Origin: CAYRHJ01 sp964424105
Lineage (GTDB): Bacteria; Planctomycetota; Phycisphaerae; UBA1845
Assembly (NCBI GenBank): GCA_964424105.1
Contig: CAYRHJ010000034.1
Location: 1 to 64,000 of the forward strand
Reading direction: 5' to 3'
Length of the DNA: 64,000 nt
Shown piece by piece: positions 34,562 to 43,794 of this stretch. The notes beneath the pieces are model-generated. The model had not been told where the DNA came from, made no database searches, and was given only the letters and a program-made list of their open reading frames with translations. Made by a program: the position numbers and the translations under genes. The first letter of the stretch is position 1. Each line of letters starts with the position of its first letter.

Positions 34562-35203
34562 ATGGCTGATTTGTGGCATGTACTTGACCAATCCGCCAGG
34601 CCCATGTTGCTGGGGACCATCGTACTTGTCATGGGCGCCATCCTCGGCTGGAAACTCTCGCAATACGACCGTTGGCTGGTGACACGGTGGGTGTCATGGT
34701 GGTTGAATCGCGTCGTATTACCATTGTTGGAAAGCAAGTCCTGGGCACGACGCGCCCTGACGATCTTCACCAACAACGCTTCGATGGCCGCGGTGACCGT
34801 GGCGCTGGGATACTGGACCTGGACCGGCTGGCTGGCGGTGACCCTGCTGGGAATCGGACTGGGAGCAGGCTTTCGATTGATGGCCAATCTCGCCTGGAAC
34901 ATGGACACACCCAGCCAACCCGCGACCCCGGAACATCGACGACGGGTTCATTGGGGCATGATGTTGAACATGCTCGAACCGCCCGCCATCATCATCACGC
35001 TTGGGCTTTGCCTGTCCCAACGAGCCGTCGGCGCACACGTGAACACGCTCGACGTCTGGGCCGCCTTTTCTGTATGCGTCCTTCCATTGCTAGCGATAGC
35101 AGCCGGCGGGGAATCGCTGTGGATCGGGTGCTTCCAGACGCCGCGAAGCAAGGACGCCATCTCTTCCGATCATGATCCATCGGCGTCGGGGCCTAAGAGT
35201 TGA
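34562..35203 (+). CDS. Multi-pass membrane protein of unknown function
   Basis: 213 residues. About four hydrophobic helices are visible: RPMLLGTIVLVMGAILGW, MAAVTVALGYWTWTGWLAVTLLG, LEPPAIIITLGLCL and FSVCVLPLLAIAAGGESLW. No known catalytic motif is seen. It follows the RDD gene by 63 bp in the same direction and may be co-expressed with it. I do not recognise the family. Confidence 0.65.
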   Translation: MADLWHVLDQSARPMLLGTIVLVMGAILGWKLSQYDRWLVTRWVSWWLNRVVLPLLESKSWARRALTIFTNNASMAAVTVALGYWTWTGWLAVTLLGIGLGAGFRLMANLAWNMDTPSQPATPEHRRRVHWGMMLNMLEPPAIIITLGLCLSQRAVGAHVNTLDVWAAFSVCVLPLLAIAAGGESLWIGCFQTPRSKDAISSDHDPSASGPKS

Positions 35204-35236
35204 AAATCGCGATGGGAGCGGGCAACGTCTGTTGCG

Positions 35237-35941
35237 TCACGCTTTTTGCAGCGAAAGCGCAGGATCATCCACGCCACATTCACGAAACGCCGAGTCGCGA
35301 GCCTGGCACCCCATGCACGCTCCACAAGGCTTTTCGCCGTTCCGGAGGCATGACCACGTCAAGTGCAGCGGCGCGCCCAATCGCAGTCCCAGCCGAACGA
35401 TGTCGACTCGCGGCGACTCGATGAATGGGGCGTCCAGGAAGCATCGATTTCGTGCAGGTTGGCTGAGCTGCAACGCAACTCCCGCCGCGTGCAGAAAGGC
35501 GAACTGCGATTCGGGATCGCCCTGACCGGGATCCACCTTGCGGTCGGTTTCGTCACAAACCTGCGAGATTCCGCTGATGATTTCCGTTGAATGCACCTGA
35601 CCCGCGAGCCTTTGTGCCAGACCGATCAGGGTCAACAAGACCCCGCGAGGCCTGCGGTCCCGATCGGCCGGTTTGGCCTTCGACGTGGCCCGCCGAGCCG
35701 GATTGGACTCCGCCCCATTCACCCTATTCGCAGAACCTTGTGCATCCCATGGCGGAAGCTGAATGACGTGTAATGTGCCCGCGAGCGCGTTCGCGATTTT
35801 CTCACATGCAGCCCGTTCTTGCTCCGCCGCGCATTGCCCATAATCCAGATGAAGAAAGTGCGGCGGGGCGCCGTTCAGCGCCCGCATGGCGGCCACGGTC
35901 GAGTTGATGCCTCCGCTCATTAGCGACACGATGGGATTCAT
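35237..35941 (-). CDS. queC: QueC-like 7-cyano-7-deazaguanine synthase
   Basis: 234 residues from ATG 35941. QueC makes preQ0 from 7-carboxy-7-deazaguanine with ATP and ammonia, on the route to queuosine. The C-terminal zinc site is present as TWSCLRNGEKPCGACMGCQARDSAF, with four cysteines. The N-terminal PP-loop reads LMSGGINSTVAA; the family usually has SGGxDS, so Asp is replaced by Asn (N13). A ~30-residue basic insert (RRATSKAKPADRDRRPRG) is also unusual. No queD, queE or queF lies nearby. It could be a divergent QueC or a non-queuosine relative. Confidence 0.75.
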   Translation of the reverse strand: MNPIVSLMSGGINSTVAAMRALNGAPPHFLHLDYGQCAAEQERAACEKIANALAGTLHVIQLPPWDAQGSANRVNGAESNPARRATSKAKPADRDRRPRGVLLTLIGLAQRLAGQVHSTEIISGISQVCDETDRKVDPGQGDPESQFAFLHAAGVALQLSQPARNRCFLDAPFIESPRVDIVRLGLRLGAPLHLTWSCLRNGEKPCGACMGCQARDSAFRECGVDDPALSLQKA

Positions 35942-36138
35942 TTGATCGTGATGGGCCCTTCTTTTCCGCCGAAATCTGCCTGCGCCCGCGCGCAACGGTG
36001 ACGCTCGACTGTTTCTATCGGCAATGGCAGACGCTGGCGGAAAGTATTTTTGAATCAGGAATGGACCCTACACGGACGTGGCTGGGGCAATTGGTGAGTG
36101 TCCCGTCCCATTCGACGCCGAGCGGGGTCGTCCCCATC

Positions 36139-36205
36139 GTCACTCCGGCGCAGGCCGGAGTCCAGGCAGCGTTCTTCTGGATTCCGGCTTGCGCCGGAAT
36201 GACGG
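36139..36205. repeat. Inverted pair of R1 repeats
   Basis: A minus-oriented unit (ACTCCGGC-GCAG-GCCGGAGT at about 36141-36160) is followed by a plus-oriented unit (36177-36205, ATTCCGGC-TTGC-GCCGGAAT) and a half-unit to about 36230. The stem differs from the common one by matched changes on both arms. Confidence 0.75.
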
Positions 36206-36255
36206 ATGCGGCCGTGCGCCGGAATGACGGATGCCGCGAGTCCGCGACAGTTTCG

Positions 36256-36371
36256 GCGGGGCGGTGATCGTGGGGCGGCCGGCAACCACGGGTTGCGCTT
36301 CGCTTCACCCGTGGCCACTGTCATGCCCCCCGTTCGGGGCGGAGGAATGCCTCGCCTAGAGTGTCACGGAC
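36256..36371 (+). repeat. R5 repeat, copy 2
   Basis: Near-copy of 580-696 with the same two hairpins and the same GTGTCACGGA end. It fills the rest of the spacer ahead of the DUF1015 gene. Confidence 0.7.
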
Positions 36372-36471
36372 GCGGATGCCGCCATCCTCGGTCCCCATTC
36401 TTGCGAGATGCGACGACACGCACATAATAGGGAGGTTGACAGGCTGGGGATTGGTTTTCAGAGGATTCATG

Positions 36472-37725
36472 ATGGCCCACATCGCTCCCTTTCGAGCGCT
36501 TCGATACGATTTCCGTTCCAACGGCGGCGACGTTTCCAACTTTGTCGCCCCACCCTACGACGTGCTCGACCAAGCTGAAAAACAACGCTTGCTCGCGACT
36601 GAGTCAGCCAACATTGTGGCCGTGGATTTGCCCTACGCCCCCGCGAAATCCCTAGGCCCCCCGCATGGTTACGAAGTGGCGGGGCGAACGCTGCGTCGTT
36701 GGATGCAAGAGCGAACCATCATTTGCGAAGACCGCCCGGCCATTTACGTCTATCACCAGTGTTTCGATTACGACAAGATCAGCTACGTTCGGCGCATGTT
36801 CATTGCCCTACTGCGCCTGGAGCCGTTCTCGGCTGGCGTCGTTGTTCCGCACGAGGAAACCTTCGGCGGTCCCAAGGAAGATCGACTGGCCCTGATGAAG
36901 GCGACCCACACGCAACTTTCGCCGATTTACGGACTATATCGGGATGAATCAGACGATATCAGTCAGGCATTAACACGCCGCACGAGTGGCACGCCCGACG
37001 CGCTGGCTCGATTGGAGGGCGTGGAAAATCGCCTGTGGATTGAATCGGATCCCCACGTCGTCGACCGCATCACCAGCGCATTCTCGGACAAGAAAGTGTA
37101 CATCGCCGATGGCCACCACCGGTACAACACAGCCTTGAACTATCGCGAATGGGTCACGCAGCAACTGAACGGCCACCTGCCGGACGATCACCCCGCTCAA
37201 TTCGTCATGATGGTGTTTGGCAGCATGGATGACCAGGGAAGTCTCATCCTGCCCACCCATCGCGTCCTGACGAACGTGGGACAATTGAAAATGGATTCGT
37301 TCCTGGAACTGTGGGCCGACGGATGTGAAGAATGCGAACCCCGCGACGCGGACATGACCATTTTCCACGGCGCCAGCCGGCTGTCCAAACCGATTCGCTT
37401 CACGCGGCGTGAAAAGTTGGCCACCCTGGAACCGAACAAGAGTCCCGCATGGCGATCGCTGGACGTCGCCTATCTGCATCGTTACCTGATCGACGAACGA
37501 CTGCGAAGCCTCCTCCAAGGTCAGACAACCAGCATCCAGTACATCAAGTCGGAAGAGCAAGCCAGGCAACTGGCCTCCGAACGGCAGGGCGTGGCCTTGT
37601 TGTGCAAACCGCCGACCATGGCTCAGCTCCGGTCCGTCGGTGAAGCCGGCGATCTCATGCCCCAAAAGAGCACCTTCTTCTATCCCAAAGTCGTCACCGG
37701 TTTCACCCTGCATTCTTTACAATAG
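36472..37725 (+). CDS. DUF1015 family protein
   Basis: 417 residues. DUF1015 proteins are soluble bacterial proteins of unknown biochemical role, often found near serine or amino-acid genes. The family pattern is clear: HIAPFRALRYDFR at the start, VAPPYDVLDQAEKQRL, VVPHEETFGGPKEDRL, and KVYIADGHHRYNTALNYREW. The C-terminus is TFFYPKVVTGFTLHSL. GAGG at 36461-36464 lies 7 bases before ATG 36472 (ATG 36469 is also possible). The frame is open to 36361, but that part is R5 repeat. Confidence 0.85.
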   Translation: MAHIAPFRALRYDFRSNGGDVSNFVAPPYDVLDQAEKQRLLATESANIVAVDLPYAPAKSLGPPHGYEVAGRTLRRWMQERTIICEDRPAIYVYHQCFDYDKISYVRRMFIALLRLEPFSAGVVVPHEETFGGPKEDRLALMKATHTQLSPIYGLYRDESDDISQALTRRTSGTPDALARLEGVENRLWIESDPHVVDRITSAFSDKKVYIADGHHRYNTALNYREWVTQQLNGHLPDDHPAQFVMMVFGSMDDQGSLILPTHRVLTNVGQLKMDSFLELWADGCEECEPRDADMTIFHGASRLSKPIRFTRREKLATLEPNKSPAWRSLDVAYLHRYLIDERLRSLLQGQTTSIQYIKSEEQARQLASERQGVALLCKPPTMAQLRSVGEAGDLMPQKSTFFYPKVVTGFTLHSLQ

Positions 37726-37900
37726 CGGTGGTCGCATGAATCCGATTCACCATAGCCCAAGTTCGATGCCTCGTTCAAGGTTTACGCGTCGCACCTGTCC
37801 ATCACAGGCTTGGGCCTGCGGAGTTCGCATTCGAAGTCTGGCTACCGACACCGCCGAAACCGTCTTCATCCCCGCGATTCAAATTGAATGGCCATCATCT

Positions 37901-38794
37901 GTGAACAGGGCAAACACGGCCTCCAAACCCGCCCTCGTTCGACTGGCCCTTGCGACCATCATTTGTACTTTCCATTTCGGGTGTGGATCGGCGGACGTAC
38001 GGTTGAATGATTTTGAACAGGATGTCGGCGACCCGGTGACGGCCTATCATGATTCGGATTGGGCGACCGTCCTGCGAGAGAACGTGAGCGAGGGACGCGT
38101 CGACTACAATCATCTGTCAACCCATCAGGAGCCGCTGGGTCGATTCTTGAAAATCCTGGCCACCCTGTCCCCCGATTCACATCCCCAAGCCTTCTCGACC
38201 GACCACGAGCGACTCTGTTACTACATCAATGCCTACAACGCCGGCATGCTGGCGGCCGTGCTACAGGCGGGTTTGCCCGATTCCCTCTACAGCCTGGCCC
38301 ACCATCCGGACAACGATTTCGCCCTGACCATCGGCGCTCGGCGACAAAGCCTGGCCGATCTGCGCAAACAGGCCGTCGAGGAGGCGAGAGGTGACGTACG
38401 CGTACTTTTCGCCCTTTGTTCCGCGGCAATGGGATCACCGCGCTTGCACGAGCAGCCCTTTCGTCCGACAGGCCTCGATGAGCAACTCCGTGTCGCGGCT
38501 CAACGAGCCATGGACAATCCCCAGATTGTACAAGTGGACCACGAGCATCAGGAGTTGCGAGTCGCGACATGGCTGGGTGCCGCGCATCAGTCGTTCATCG
38601 ACGACTACCTTCGACAAACTGGCGCTCCGAGCGGCACGCTTCTGAACGCCCTGCTCCAATTTGCCAGGCCGGTGCGGCGGGAATGGCTGAACACCGCCGT
38701 CGGTTATCCCGTCCGATTGATACCCTTCGACCGATCCTTGAATCGATGGTCACCGCAATCCGACCAATCCCCCGGAACGGGATTTGACGAATGA
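37901..38794 (+). CDS. DUF547 family protein, probably exported
   Basis: About 297 residues from GTG 37901, which places a signal-like helix (VRLALATIICTFHFGCG) at the N-terminus. The ATG at 37736 would add 55 residues before it. DUF547 features are VDYNHLSTHQEPLGRFLKIL, RLCYYINAYNAGMLAAVL and LFALCSAAMGSPRL. DUF547 proteins are of unknown function. The Cys after FHFG could be lipidated, although the -3 residue is not typical. The gene follows DUF1015 closely and may be co-transcribed. Confidence 0.75.
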   Translation: MNRANTASKPALVRLALATIICTFHFGCGSADVRLNDFEQDVGDPVTAYHDSDWATVLRENVSEGRVDYNHLSTHQEPLGRFLKILATLSPDSHPQAFSTDHERLCYYINAYNAGMLAAVLQAGLPDSLYSLAHHPDNDFALTIGARRQSLADLRKQAVEEARGDVRVLFALCSAAMGSPRLHEQPFRPTGLDEQLRVAAQRAMDNPQIVQVDHEHQELRVATWLGAAHQSFIDDYLRQTGAPSGTLLNALLQFARPVRREWLNTAVGYPVRLIPFDRSLNRWSPQSDQSPGTGFDE

Positions 38795-38847
38795 ACCGAA
38801 TGACGCCAACCTCAACAAGTTCGCGCGAACAGAAACCCGCCTCTTAA

Positions 38848-38956
38848 CAGAGCCGCGACCGTAAGGGAGCGGTGGCCCGACCACCGCGAGAACGCTCACA
38901 TACTACGGAGAGCAGCAAATACTGAACATCGTCATTCCGGCGCAAGCCGGAATCCA
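38848..38956. repeat. R2 and R1 repeats (minus orientation)
   Basis: R2 at 38848-38873 (GAGCCGCGACCGTAAGGGAG) and R1 at 38930-38956 (ATTCCGGC-GCAA-GCCGGAAT). Both are inverted relative to the copies in the Tad locus. Confidence 0.75.
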
Positions 38957-39030
38957 GCGCGTCGGTGGACGTAGCCCATTGCTGGATGTTCCATGATTCA
39001 CGCTCCGCGTAGTAACATGCACGGTGCAAT

Positions 39031-39801
39031 ATGAGTGAACCCATTCTCATCGAGCGAATCGACCGCGTCGGCCTCGTGCGTTTGAATCGTCCCGACGTGC
39101 TGAACGCCCTGTCTCTCGACCTGATGACCAAGCTGGTCGAAGCATTGGAAGCATTCGACAACGACGCCCAAATATACGTCATCGTCCTGGCTGGAAGTGA
39201 AAAAGTTTGGGCCGCCGGGGCGGACATCAAGGACATGGCCGACGCCGGCGTCGCCGAAATGTACGAACGCAATCAATTCGCTCGCTGGGAACGCATCAAG
39301 AAAATTCGCAAGCCCATCATCGCCGCCGTCAGCGGGTATGCATTGGGCGGCGGTTGCGAGTTGGCCATGCATTGCGATATCATCGTCGCCTCGGAAAGCG
39401 CCGTCTTCGGCCAACCGGAAATCAACATCGGCGTCATGCCCGGCGCGGGCGGTACGCAGCGCTTGACGCGAGCCGTCGGCAAATTTCGGGCCATGGACAT
39501 GGTGCTCAATGGCCGATTCATGTCCGCCCATGAAGCACTCGCCGCCGGCTTGGTCTCCCGCGTTGTTCCTCGCGAACATTTCCTGGCCGCCGCATTGAAT
39601 TTGGCTAAGCAAATGTCACAGAAAGCGCCGCTCGCGCTCAAGCTAGCCAAGGAGGCTGTCCTCAAGGCCCACGAGACATCACTTTCCGAGGGGTTGGAAT
39701 ATGAACGAAAGCTGTTCTACATGCTTTTTGCTACCGAGGATCAGAAAGAAGGGATGAACGCGTTCCTGGAGAAGCGTCCGCCATCGTTCAAGGGCAAGTG
39801 A
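39031..39801 (+). CDS. Enoyl-CoA hydratase/isomerase (crotonase) family protein
   Basis: 256 residues, normal length for the family. It probably hydrates 2-enoyl-CoA in fatty-acid or related acyl-CoA degradation. The oxyanion-hole and active-site regions are AAGADIKDMADAGV, VSGYALGGGCELAMHCDIIVAS and FGQPEINIGVMPGAGGTQRL, keeping both catalytic glutamates. The C-terminus is EGMNAFLEKRPPSFKGK. The gene is solitary, with repeats on either side. Substrate specificity is unknown. Confidence 0.88.
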   Translation: MSEPILIERIDRVGLVRLNRPDVLNALSLDLMTKLVEALEAFDNDAQIYVIVLAGSEKVWAAGADIKDMADAGVAEMYERNQFARWERIKKIRKPIIAAVSGYALGGGCELAMHCDIIVASESAVFGQPEINIGVMPGAGGTQRLTRAVGKFRAMDMVLNGRFMSAHEALAAGLVSRVVPREHFLAAALNLAKQMSQKAPLALKLAKEAVLKAHETSLSEGLEYERKLFYMLFATEDQKEGMNAFLEKRPPSFKGK

Positions 39802-39948
39802 TCGCCTAGATTCAAGCTTCCGTCGACCGATTCTCACCCGCGTTCGTCAACGCGATCACCATGAGTAAAGCACTCCAACAATCCGAACGCATGACGGCCT
39901 CTTTCCGAGCCGCGACCGCCTGCATGCGTCATTCCGGCTGGAACGTTG

Positions 39949-40062
39949 CGTCATTCCGGCGAACGCCGGAATCCAGCGACGCCGACAGGCACGTACGCAC
40001 GCAAACAGGCCAGCGAGCCGGAATTCGCATCTTCACAGAGCCGCGACCGTGAGGGAGCGGTC
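39949..40062. repeat. R1 and R2 repeats upstream of miaA
   Basis: R1 at 39949-39976 (ATTCCGGC-GAAC-GCCGGAAT), a degenerate R1/R2 fragment before it (39904-39948), and R2 at 40036-40062 (GAGCCGCGACCGTGAGGGAG). Together they fill most of the 39802-40138 spacer. Confidence 0.75.
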
Positions 40063-40063
40063 T

Positions 40064-40094
40064 TTGACCGACCGTGACCCGGTTCGGTTAGAAT
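40064..40094 (+). promoter_or_regulatory. Possible miaA promoter next to R2
   Basis: TTGACC (40064-40069) and TAGAAT (40089-40094) with a 19-bp spacer, 45 bp before miaA. The segment GACCGTGACCCGG...GTTAGA recurs next to another R2 at about 60328-60352, so the promoter-like sequence may be part of the repeat. Confidence 0.4.
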
Positions 40095-40138
40095 GCCTGA
40101 ATATAAGTAGCGAGCCGATCGTCACGAAATGAAAGGCC

Positions 40139-41071
40139 ATGGATTCAACACCCCGCATTCAATTCATCATGGGCTGCACCGGGTCGGGAAAAGGCGAAGT
40201 GGGACGCGAGTTGGCCCACCGCGTCGGCGCTGAAATCATCAGCGTCGATTCCATGAAAGTCTACCGGCGGATGAACATCGGGACAGCCAAGCCACCGCCT
40301 GAAATGACGCGCCGCGTGCCGCATCATCTCATCAATATCGTTGAGCCGGCAACCGAGTTCTCCGTCGCCGATTTCGTTCGTCACGCGGAAGACGCCATCC
40401 CGCAAATCGCCCATCGAGGAAAGGGCATATTGGCCATCGGCGGAACCGGGCTATACATCAAGACCCTGAGCGAGGGACTGTTCGACGGTCCCTCCGCCGA
40501 TCCGATCCTGCGACAGTCGATCCAGCAACGGGCCAGAGTTGAAGGGCCCGAGGCTTTGCACGCCGAATTGGTCCGCGTCGATCCCGAAGCAGGCCTGCGT
40601 ATCCATCGCAACGACTTGCGAAGAATCGTGCGGGCCCTGGAAGTCTACCAACTGACCGGTCAACCCATTACGCAATTGCAAACCCAGTGGGATCGGGAGC
40701 GAACGCGTCATCCCTGCCGGTTCATCGGTCTCCGGCGATCGATCGAAGATCAAAACCACCGGACCAACATGCGGGTCAGGCGACTGATCGATGCCGGATG
40801 GGTCGACGAAGTCAAAAATATCCTGGCTGAGCCGGCCCCCCTGAGCTCGTCCGCAGCCCAGGCGTTGGGGTATCCGGAAATCATACAACACGTGCGAGGA
40901 AAACTTGCACTTGAAGAAGCGGCGGAAAAGATCAAAATCGCAACTCGGCAGTTCGCCAAGTCCCAGCGGACTTGGTTCAAGAGGTTTCGGTCGACCACTT
41001 GGTATGACCTGGAACCGGACGAAACCGTCGAATCGATCGTGAATCGCATCCTGGCGGATTGGCCTACATGA
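40139..41071 (+). CDS. miaA: tRNA dimethylallyltransferase
   Basis: 310 residues. It transfers a dimethylallyl group to N6 of A37 in tRNAs reading UNN codons. The P-loop is GCTGSGKG (12-19). The DSMKVYRRMNIGTAKP block binds substrate. GGTGLYIKTLSEGLFDG, NDLRRIVRALEVYQLTG and the C-terminal TRQFAKSQRTWFKRF are all family hallmarks. Its stop overlaps the start of the ABC ATPase gene (ATGA), so the two are coupled. Confidence 0.95.
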   Translation: MDSTPRIQFIMGCTGSGKGEVGRELAHRVGAEIISVDSMKVYRRMNIGTAKPPPEMTRRVPHHLINIVEPATEFSVADFVRHAEDAIPQIAHRGKGILAIGGTGLYIKTLSEGLFDGPSADPILRQSIQQRARVEGPEALHAELVRVDPEAGLRIHRNDLRRIVRALEVYQLTGQPITQLQTQWDRERTRHPCRFIGLRRSIEDQNHRTNMRVRRLIDAGWVDEVKNILAEPAPLSSSAAQALGYPEIIQHVRGKLALEEAAEKIKIATRQFAKSQRTWFKRFRSTTWYDLEPDETVESIVNRILADWPT

Positions 41072-42021
41072 ACTTGCAGATCACCGAAATGACCAACCTG
41101 GCTATCGACCTGATCGGCGTCAAGAAAACCTACGACCGCCGGATCATGGCCTTGCGGGGTGTGAACATTCAAGTCGGACGGGGCGAAATTTTTGGCCTGC
41201 TGGGTCCCAACGGCGCGGGAAAAAGCACGCTGGTGAAGATCATGATGACCGTGGTCAGGCCCAGCGAAGCCATCGGCACCATCCTGGGGCGACCCATCGG
41301 CAATCGCAAGAAGCTAGCTGTCATCGGCTATCTGCCGGAGAGCCATCGCTATCCGCCCTATCTGACGGCACGACAAGTGCTCGAATACTACGCGGCGCTG
41401 GCCAAGGTCCCCAAAACGCTGCGCCGTGAACGATCGGCACGCTGGCTGGAGCGCGTGGGCATCAGCCGATGGTCGGACACCCGCGTTTCCAAGTTTTCCA
41501 AAGGCATGTTGCAGCGTCTGGGCATCGCCCAAGCGCTCATGAACGACCCCGAGCTGCTGGTGCTCGATGAACCGACCGACGGGTTGGACCCCATGGGGCG
41601 ACGCGACGTCAGAAATCTTCTGATCGAGCTGAGGTCCGCGGGCAAGACCATATTCTTGAATTCCCACCTGCTGAGCGAATTGGAGATGGTTTGCGACCGC
41701 GTCGCCATCTTGAACGAAGGCTTGGTTGCGAGACAAGGTACACTAAGCGAACTGACGCAACACACCATTGAGTCGCGCATTTGCGTCCTCGGCGACATCA
41801 GTCGAATCCGGCAGGACATCTTGAACGCCGGCGCGGAAATCCGCGACGGTCACGTTGTGGTCGCGGGTCAGGATGGAAAGATCGTGAATCAGGTTATCGA
41901 CCTGCTGCGAGCCCATGACGTTTTGATCGACTCCGTGCAGCCCCGACGGTTGAGTCTTGAAGACGTTTTCATCGAATCGATCGGCACTGAACTCAAAACA
42001 CCATCCGCCGAACAACGGTAG
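41068..42021 (+). CDS. ABC transporter ATP-binding protein
   Basis: 317 residues from ATG 41068. Walker A is GPNGAGKST, the signature is FSKGMLQRL, Walker B is LLVLDEPTDGLDP, and the H-loop lies in IFLNSHLLSELE. A ~100-residue C-terminal extension resembles that of CcmA/NatA-like exporters (QPRRLSLEDVFIESIG). The partner permease is normally encoded next to such ATPases, but here only a repeat cluster follows, so it is an orphan or its permease is elsewhere. The substrate is unknown. Confidence 0.9.
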   Translation: MNLQITEMTNLAIDLIGVKKTYDRRIMALRGVNIQVGRGEIFGLLGPNGAGKSTLVKIMMTVVRPSEAIGTILGRPIGNRKKLAVIGYLPESHRYPPYLTARQVLEYYAALAKVPKTLRRERSARWLERVGISRWSDTRVSKFSKGMLQRLGIAQALMNDPELLVLDEPTDGLDPMGRRDVRNLLIELRSAGKTIFLNSHLLSELEMVCDRVAILNEGLVARQGTLSELTQHTIESRICVLGDISRIRQDILNAGAEIRDGHVVVAGQDGKIVNQVIDLLRAHDVLIDSVQPRRLSLEDVFIESIGTELKTPSAEQR

Positions 42022-42085
42022 CTTTCGATTCGAATCTACTGATTTCCGAACGGCCAATTGACCGAACCGCACCCGCATCTTTTCA

Positions 42086-42428
42086 GTGCCGCGACCAGGT
42101 CATTTACGACCCGCGAGCGTCTCCATACGACCCGCGAGCGCCTCTTTTCACCCCGCGAGCGTCTCCATACGACCCGCGAGCGCAAAGCGAGCGGTCCTTT
42201 CTGAAACGACCCGCGAGGGCCTGCATTCGTCATTCCGGCGAACGCCGGAATCCAGAATGGGTGGGGTCCCGATGATCGGCCATCGAAGAATTCCGTCTGG
42301 GTGGCCCACCTCCTTTGGAGGTGGGGGAGCCGATGATTAGAGCGCCAGTTCGTAGAGCGGGTTTCACCAGCCCCTTTTCAGAGCCGCGACCAAGTCTTTT
42401 ACGACCCGCGAGCGCAATGCGAGCGGTC
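42086..42428. repeat. Dense repeat cluster R2-R1-R4-R3-R2
   Basis: R2-variant units with a CCGCGAGCG core are repeated about every 21 bp (42107-42196). R1 is at 42228-42255, an R4 fragment at 42258-42280, R3 at 42299-42332 and two more R2-type units at 42379-42428. All are in the orientation opposite to those in the Tad locus. No gene is visible. Confidence 0.8.
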
Positions 42429-42454
42429 TTCCCTTACAACCATTACCGACCGCA

Positions 42455-43432
42455 TCAATCACGTCTTGCCCGTGGCCTAAAACAAAAATCCATGCCCACA
42501 TAAATGGCCGTCAGCAACACCAGTAGTATCGCGCCCTCGAAAGGAAGAACCTCGTGATAAGTTTTCCCCCACGTCGTTGGCGTCCAATACATCGTTGAGG
42601 GACCACCACGCCGAAGTACGATGGACGACGTGCCGTCATCCCCCGCCAATACCCGTAGCCGCCCGCCCCAAGCCGCCACAACAGCCAGCACCATCACACC
42701 CACGCCAACTCGAAACGCCCAACTCCGCACCAATTGACCCGCGGAAAAACATGGCCCCTCGTCAACTTGCCGGCGTCGGTCGTGGGTCAATGCGACCACC
42801 AACAAGCCGCCACCCCCGCCGATAACGTTGAGCAGGGTGTCATTGAAATCGAAATGAATGCTGCGATCCGCATAGAGCACGAAGTATTGATAGGCCTCGT
42901 CTGCCACGCCCGCCAACGAAGTCCAGATGACGGTCTCGCCATATCGCCGCGTGATGCTGAAAATCAGAATCGCCAGAATCGCGTACTGTGGAAAATGGAT
43001 GGCCTCGATATTCATGACAAACAGGGTGTTGTAACTGACGGCCATCAGCGCGACCGTTCCGGCGGAGTAGGCCGCCAGCGCCCAAGCCCGGCGTGATTTC
43101 CGCAGTTGCAACGTGACCCAAATGGCGACGATCATCAACAGCACAACCGCCGCGATCGTAACCAGCGTGTTCCAACGTCGATGGTCGAGGTGGCCCTGAG
43201 CCCAGAACGCAGCCTGCTGCAACAGATCATGCGAGAGAACGAGGAAGGCGAAATACGCGACGGTGACCGTCAAGCCAATTCGACGATGCCTGGAAAACCA
43301 GCTCAAAATTGCTTGCACACGTTCTCCGATACCCGCCGAGTTCGGTCGGTCGCGGGATAGCAGCCGCCAGGAATCAAGTGAAACGCAGCCAGCATAGGTA
43401 AGCCCATCAGGATCGCAAGCATCCGAACCCAT
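42455..43432 (-). CDS. VanZ-like membrane protein
   Basis: 325 residues from ATG 43432 (a TTG directly before it is also in frame). The VanZ-like pattern is present: IEAIHFPQYAILAILIF, then GVADEAYQYFVLYADR and DFNDTLLNVIGGGGG, keeping the His, DE..Q and D..LN..G positions. About seven hydrophobic helices are seen. VanZ-family proteins are of uncertain biochemical role; some affect teicoplanin resistance. No resistance genes are adjacent, so the role is open. Confidence 0.78.
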   Translation of the reverse strand: MGSDACDPDGLTYAGCVSLDSWRLLSRDRPNSAGIGERVQAILSWFSRHRRIGLTVTVAYFAFLVLSHDLLQQAAFWAQGHLDHRRWNTLVTIAAVVLLMIVAIWVTLQLRKSRRAWALAAYSAGTVALMAVSYNTLFVMNIEAIHFPQYAILAILIFSITRRYGETVIWTSLAGVADEAYQYFVLYADRSIHFDFNDTLLNVIGGGGGLLVVALTHDRRRQVDEGPCFSAGQLVRSWAFRVGVGVMVLAVVAAWGGRLRVLAGDDGTSSIVLRRGGPSTMYWTPTTWGKTYHEVLPFEGAILLVLLTAIYVGMDFCFRPRARRD

Positions 43433-43435
43433 CAA

Positions 43436-43794
43436 GCAATTCGAACGAAATGATTCCGACCGCTAAAGTCCATTGAGTCCTGTCAAAATGGCATTCTTGG
43501 CGAATACATTAAGTCCGTGCTGCCAAGCTGGCAGCGGCGATAGGTGCATGCCGGTCGCATCGAAACGTCTAAACATATTATTGATATAAGGTTAAATGAC
43601 TAAAGCGGCCACCGCTCGCGGCGGCGCGAGAATTGCTCCGATAATTGGGGATGCCCTGCGCTGGTGCTGCGCATTCCCCACTCGACGGGAGGTCCGCGGG
43701 GGCTGGCTTATCGACTCGGTGTGAATTAAGCACGAGGTGGCGATGAGTAGATCAGACTGCAATAGTAATTATTTCAAGTAGGAGTGAACGCAAC
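43436..43794. other. Upstream region of groEL1
   Basis: About 360 bp. It contains an AT-rich stretch at 43566-43602 that is a likely promoter zone. A hairpin follows at 43647-43679 (GGGGATGC...GCATTCCCC, with one bulged base). TAGGAG lies before the ATG. I looked for the CIRCE inverted repeat (TTAGCACTC-N9-GAGTGCTAA) and did not find it. Confidence 0.55.

Noticed and set aside
40247..40300. Altered substrate motif in MiaA (DSMK instead of DSMQ)
   Set aside because: This position varies among true MiaA proteins (the E. coli protein also differs), and all other motifs are intact.
42107..42196. CRISPR-like regular repeats
   Set aside because: The units adjoin with almost no spacer, are GC-rich variants of the dispersed R2 family, and no cas genes are present.
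43436..43794. CIRCE element upstream of groEL1
   Set aside because: TTAAGCACGAGG near 43727 resembles one arm only; the second arm with correct spacing is missing.
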